A stretch of 64,000 nucleotides of DNA from Thermaurantimonas sp046299575 (GTDB taxonomy: Bacteria > Bacteroidota > Bacteroidia > Flavobacteriales > Schleiferiaceae), in assembly GCF_046299575.1 (NCBI RefSeq), contig NZ_JBKBHX010000003.1:1-64000 (forward strand). Reading direction: 5' to 3'. How positions within the stretch are numbered: the first letter of the stretch is position 1; each line of letters opens with the position of its first letter. The notes under the pieces are model-generated. The model was not told the origin of the DNA, made no database searches, and saw nothing but the letters and a program-made list of their open reading frames with translations. Position numbers and translations under genes: made by a program. Below are positions 62,724 through 64,000 of the stretch, piece after piece.

Positions 62724-63287
62724 CTAGTTCGCTCGGCCTTTGTATTCGCCTGTTTCGGGGTTGATGATGATGCGTTCACCTTGTTCGATGAAGAGAGGAA
62801 CTTTCACCTCAGCGCCTGATTCTACTTTTACGATTTTAGTTGCGTTTGTCGCTGTATTACCCTTTACAGCCGGCTCGGCATAGATTACCTCCATGGTGAC
62901 ACTTGAGGGCAGATTGCATGCAAGAGGGCGATCCTCATCAGCGTGGTACATCACGATGCATTCCATGCCGTCCATTAAGAACTCAGGGGCGTTGATCACT
63001 TCTTTTGGGAGGGTGATTTGATTAAAATCGTTCATATCCATGAAGTGATAGCCATCGGCGTCTTGATAGAGAAACTGAAAATTTCTGTATTCGATGCGAA
63101 TCACATCGATTTTAGCACCTGAAGGGAAGGTGTGCTCCAAAATGCGTCCATTGTTAAGGTTGCGCAGTTTGGTGCGCACAAAGGCGTTGCCTTTTCCGGG
63201 TTTTACATGGAGGAATTCGATGATTTGGAAAGGTTCACCATTTAGGTCGATACAGAGACCATTTTTGATATCAGCAGTTGTAGCCAT
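62724..63287 (-). CDS. efp: Elongation factor P
   Basis: 187 aa. It relieves ribosome stalling at polyproline. The three-domain length is normal. The modifiable lysine is K32 in KPGKGNAFVR. The last domain has NPETGEYKGRA. Whether K32 is beta-lysylated or otherwise modified is not visible here. Confidence 0.97.
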   Translation of the reverse strand: MATTADIKNGLCIDLNGEPFQIIEFLHVKPGKGNAFVRTKLRNLNNGRILEHTFPSGAKIDVIRIEYRNFQFLYQDADGYHFMDMNDFNQITLPKEVINAPEFLMDGMECIVMYHADEDRPLACNLPSSVTMEVIYAEPAVKGNTATNATKIVKVESGAEVKVPLFIEQGERIIINPETGEYKGRAN

Positions 63288-63325
63288 TTGATATTGAGTG
63301 AATTAAGTTGTTTTTAAATTTGGTG

Positions 63326-63333
63326 CAAATATA
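63326..63333 (-). promoter_or_regulatory. Candidate -7 box of efp
   Basis: TATATTTG on the minus strand, 39 bases before the start codon. Matches TAnnTTTG; no clear -33 element because it would lie inside the upstream peptidase gene. Confidence 0.38.
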
Positions 63334-63343
63334 GACACACCTG

Positions 63344-64000
63344 TTATTGAGACGCAGTTTCAGGGTCGAGCACCAGAACGATTGGGCGCCCTCCGGCATA
63401 TCGCATAATCCAAAGGCTCACTTGATCAGCCGTAAGAGCATCAATAAGGGAGCGTTGATAAGAAACATCCGCTGACGACTCTGGCTTTGAAAATTTGATA
63501 TACCCTTGCATGAGATTGTGCCAAAACTGGGCTGTAGTTCGTCCTTTTTCAATGTCCTGACGAAGGAGTTCTTGTACTTTGCGAAGGGTTTCAGCGTCGA
63601 TTTGCTGGGCGTTTTTCGCCAATACATCCCTGGCAGCTTGGGTAAGCTCTCTTCGACGAGCCGGATCGGTATTAAAGGCGATTACAATGGTGTATTCGTC
63701 GTTGAATGGGCTATTTACGTTGTAAAACACGCTTACGCCATACACACCGCTTTTTTCTTCGCGCAACTCTTCGCGAAGCTTGATTTTCAAGACTTCGACC
63801 GCAGTTTTGAGCTGAAATTCATCGGCAGGATCAGCAAGTTTGCCGTGGTATACGAGACGCACTTGTGAGCGAGGATTTTCCCCTTTTCGAAGCTCATACA
63901 GTGTATCGCGAGCACTTATGCGCAGGTTTCGATCGATGAGATTGACTGGAGAAGTTTTGTTTTGAAGGTCAGATAAATATTTTATGGCAAGTGCTTTCAC
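63344..64000 (-). CDS. M16 family metallopeptidase, C-terminal part (runs off the window)
   Basis: At least 218 codons; the 5' end is beyond the window, so the ATG at 64000 is not taken as the start. The sequence matches the C-terminal M16 domain: LREELREEKSGVYGVSV with the conserved Arg/Tyr-type pair, then PARRRELTQAARDVL and a final VLVLDPE. The zinc motif HxxEH belongs to the missing N-terminal half. Full proteins are about 900 residues. Probably a periplasmic zinc protease. Confidence 0.85.
   Translation of the reverse strand: MKALAIKYLSDLQNKTSPVNLIDRNLRISARDTLYELRKGENPRSQVRLVYHGKLADPADEFQLKTAVEVLKIKLREELREEKSGVYGVSVFYNVNSPFNDEYTIVIAFNTDPARRRELTQAARDVLAKNAQQIDAETLRKVQELLRQDIEKGRTTAQFWHNLMQGYIKFSKPESSADVSYQRSLIDALTADQVSLWIMRYAGGRPIVLVLDPETASQ

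Noticed and set aside
1..64000. tRNA, rRNA, CRISPR, prophage or insertion sequence
   Set aside because: Read for in every gap above about 100 bases; no cloverleaf, direct-repeat array, integrase or transposase was seen.

Overview
The window looks like chromosomal DNA of a pigmented, aerobic member of the Bacteroidota, most likely a Flavobacteriales-type lineage. Supporting signs are a PorQ homologue of the type IX secretion system and proteins with type IX C-terminal sorting domains, promoters of the TAnnTTTG type, weak ribosome binding sites, many lipoproteins, and the regulator - ECF sigma - crtI - crtB order usual for carotenoid loci of this phylum. The sequence is gene dense and AT-rich between genes. 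I saw no phage, transposase, rRNA, tRNA or CRISPR array.

Layout. 1-2360 (+): selU-selD, the selenouridine tRNA modification pair. 2362-10322 (-): five tightly coupled genes (M61 peptidase, M13 peptidase, a shortened Dxs-like enzyme, a fatty acid desaturase, waaA). 10790-14041 (+): four genes that look like a copper module (small Cys protein, MbnP-like lipoprotein, MbnH/MauG-like di-haem enzyme, CDICGCG outer-membrane-type protein). 14050-20968 (-): a CarH/LitR-like regulator and an ECF sigma factor ahead of an operon joining carotenoid synthesis (crtI, crtB, idi) with a tetrahydrobiopterin-type set (6-pyruvoyl-tetrahydropterin synthase, folE, an SDR and a flavin reductase-like protein). 21230-32385 (+): a sulfur cluster with two CstB-like persulfide dioxygenase-rhodanese fusions, a TauE/SafE exporter, two rhodaneses, a universal stress protein, a split YeeE/YedE transporter, a TsdA-like di-haem cytochrome, a periplasmic DsrE-like protein, an OprD-like porin and a SulP permease.

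32382-64000 is mostly housekeeping: porQ, an M20 dipeptidase, an orphan histidine kinase, a second MauG-like peroxidase, queE, an SRPBCC and a DUF429 protein, secreted proteins with a nonsense-interrupted paralogue, a NadR-like ATPase, the SRP RNA gene, glyA, fumarylacetoacetase, a PyrR-like phosphoribosyltransferase, envelope proteins, hemL, two rhomboids, mutL, a DgkA-type kinase, cysQ, a tyrosine autokinase, a DUF58 protein, trxA, an esterase, efp and the 3' end of an M16 peptidase gene.

Three parts deserve most attention: the CarH/sigma carotenoid-pterin operon with a TTAAACAA motif shared by its two regulatory promoters; the sulfur cluster, which encodes a plausible path from outer membrane to cytoplasm; and the copper-type cluster with a 14-bp perfect hairpin between its MbnP and MbnH genes. 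Two intergenic regions (near 38.2 kb and 49.7 kb) carry diverged, oppositely oriented copies of an unnamed repeat.
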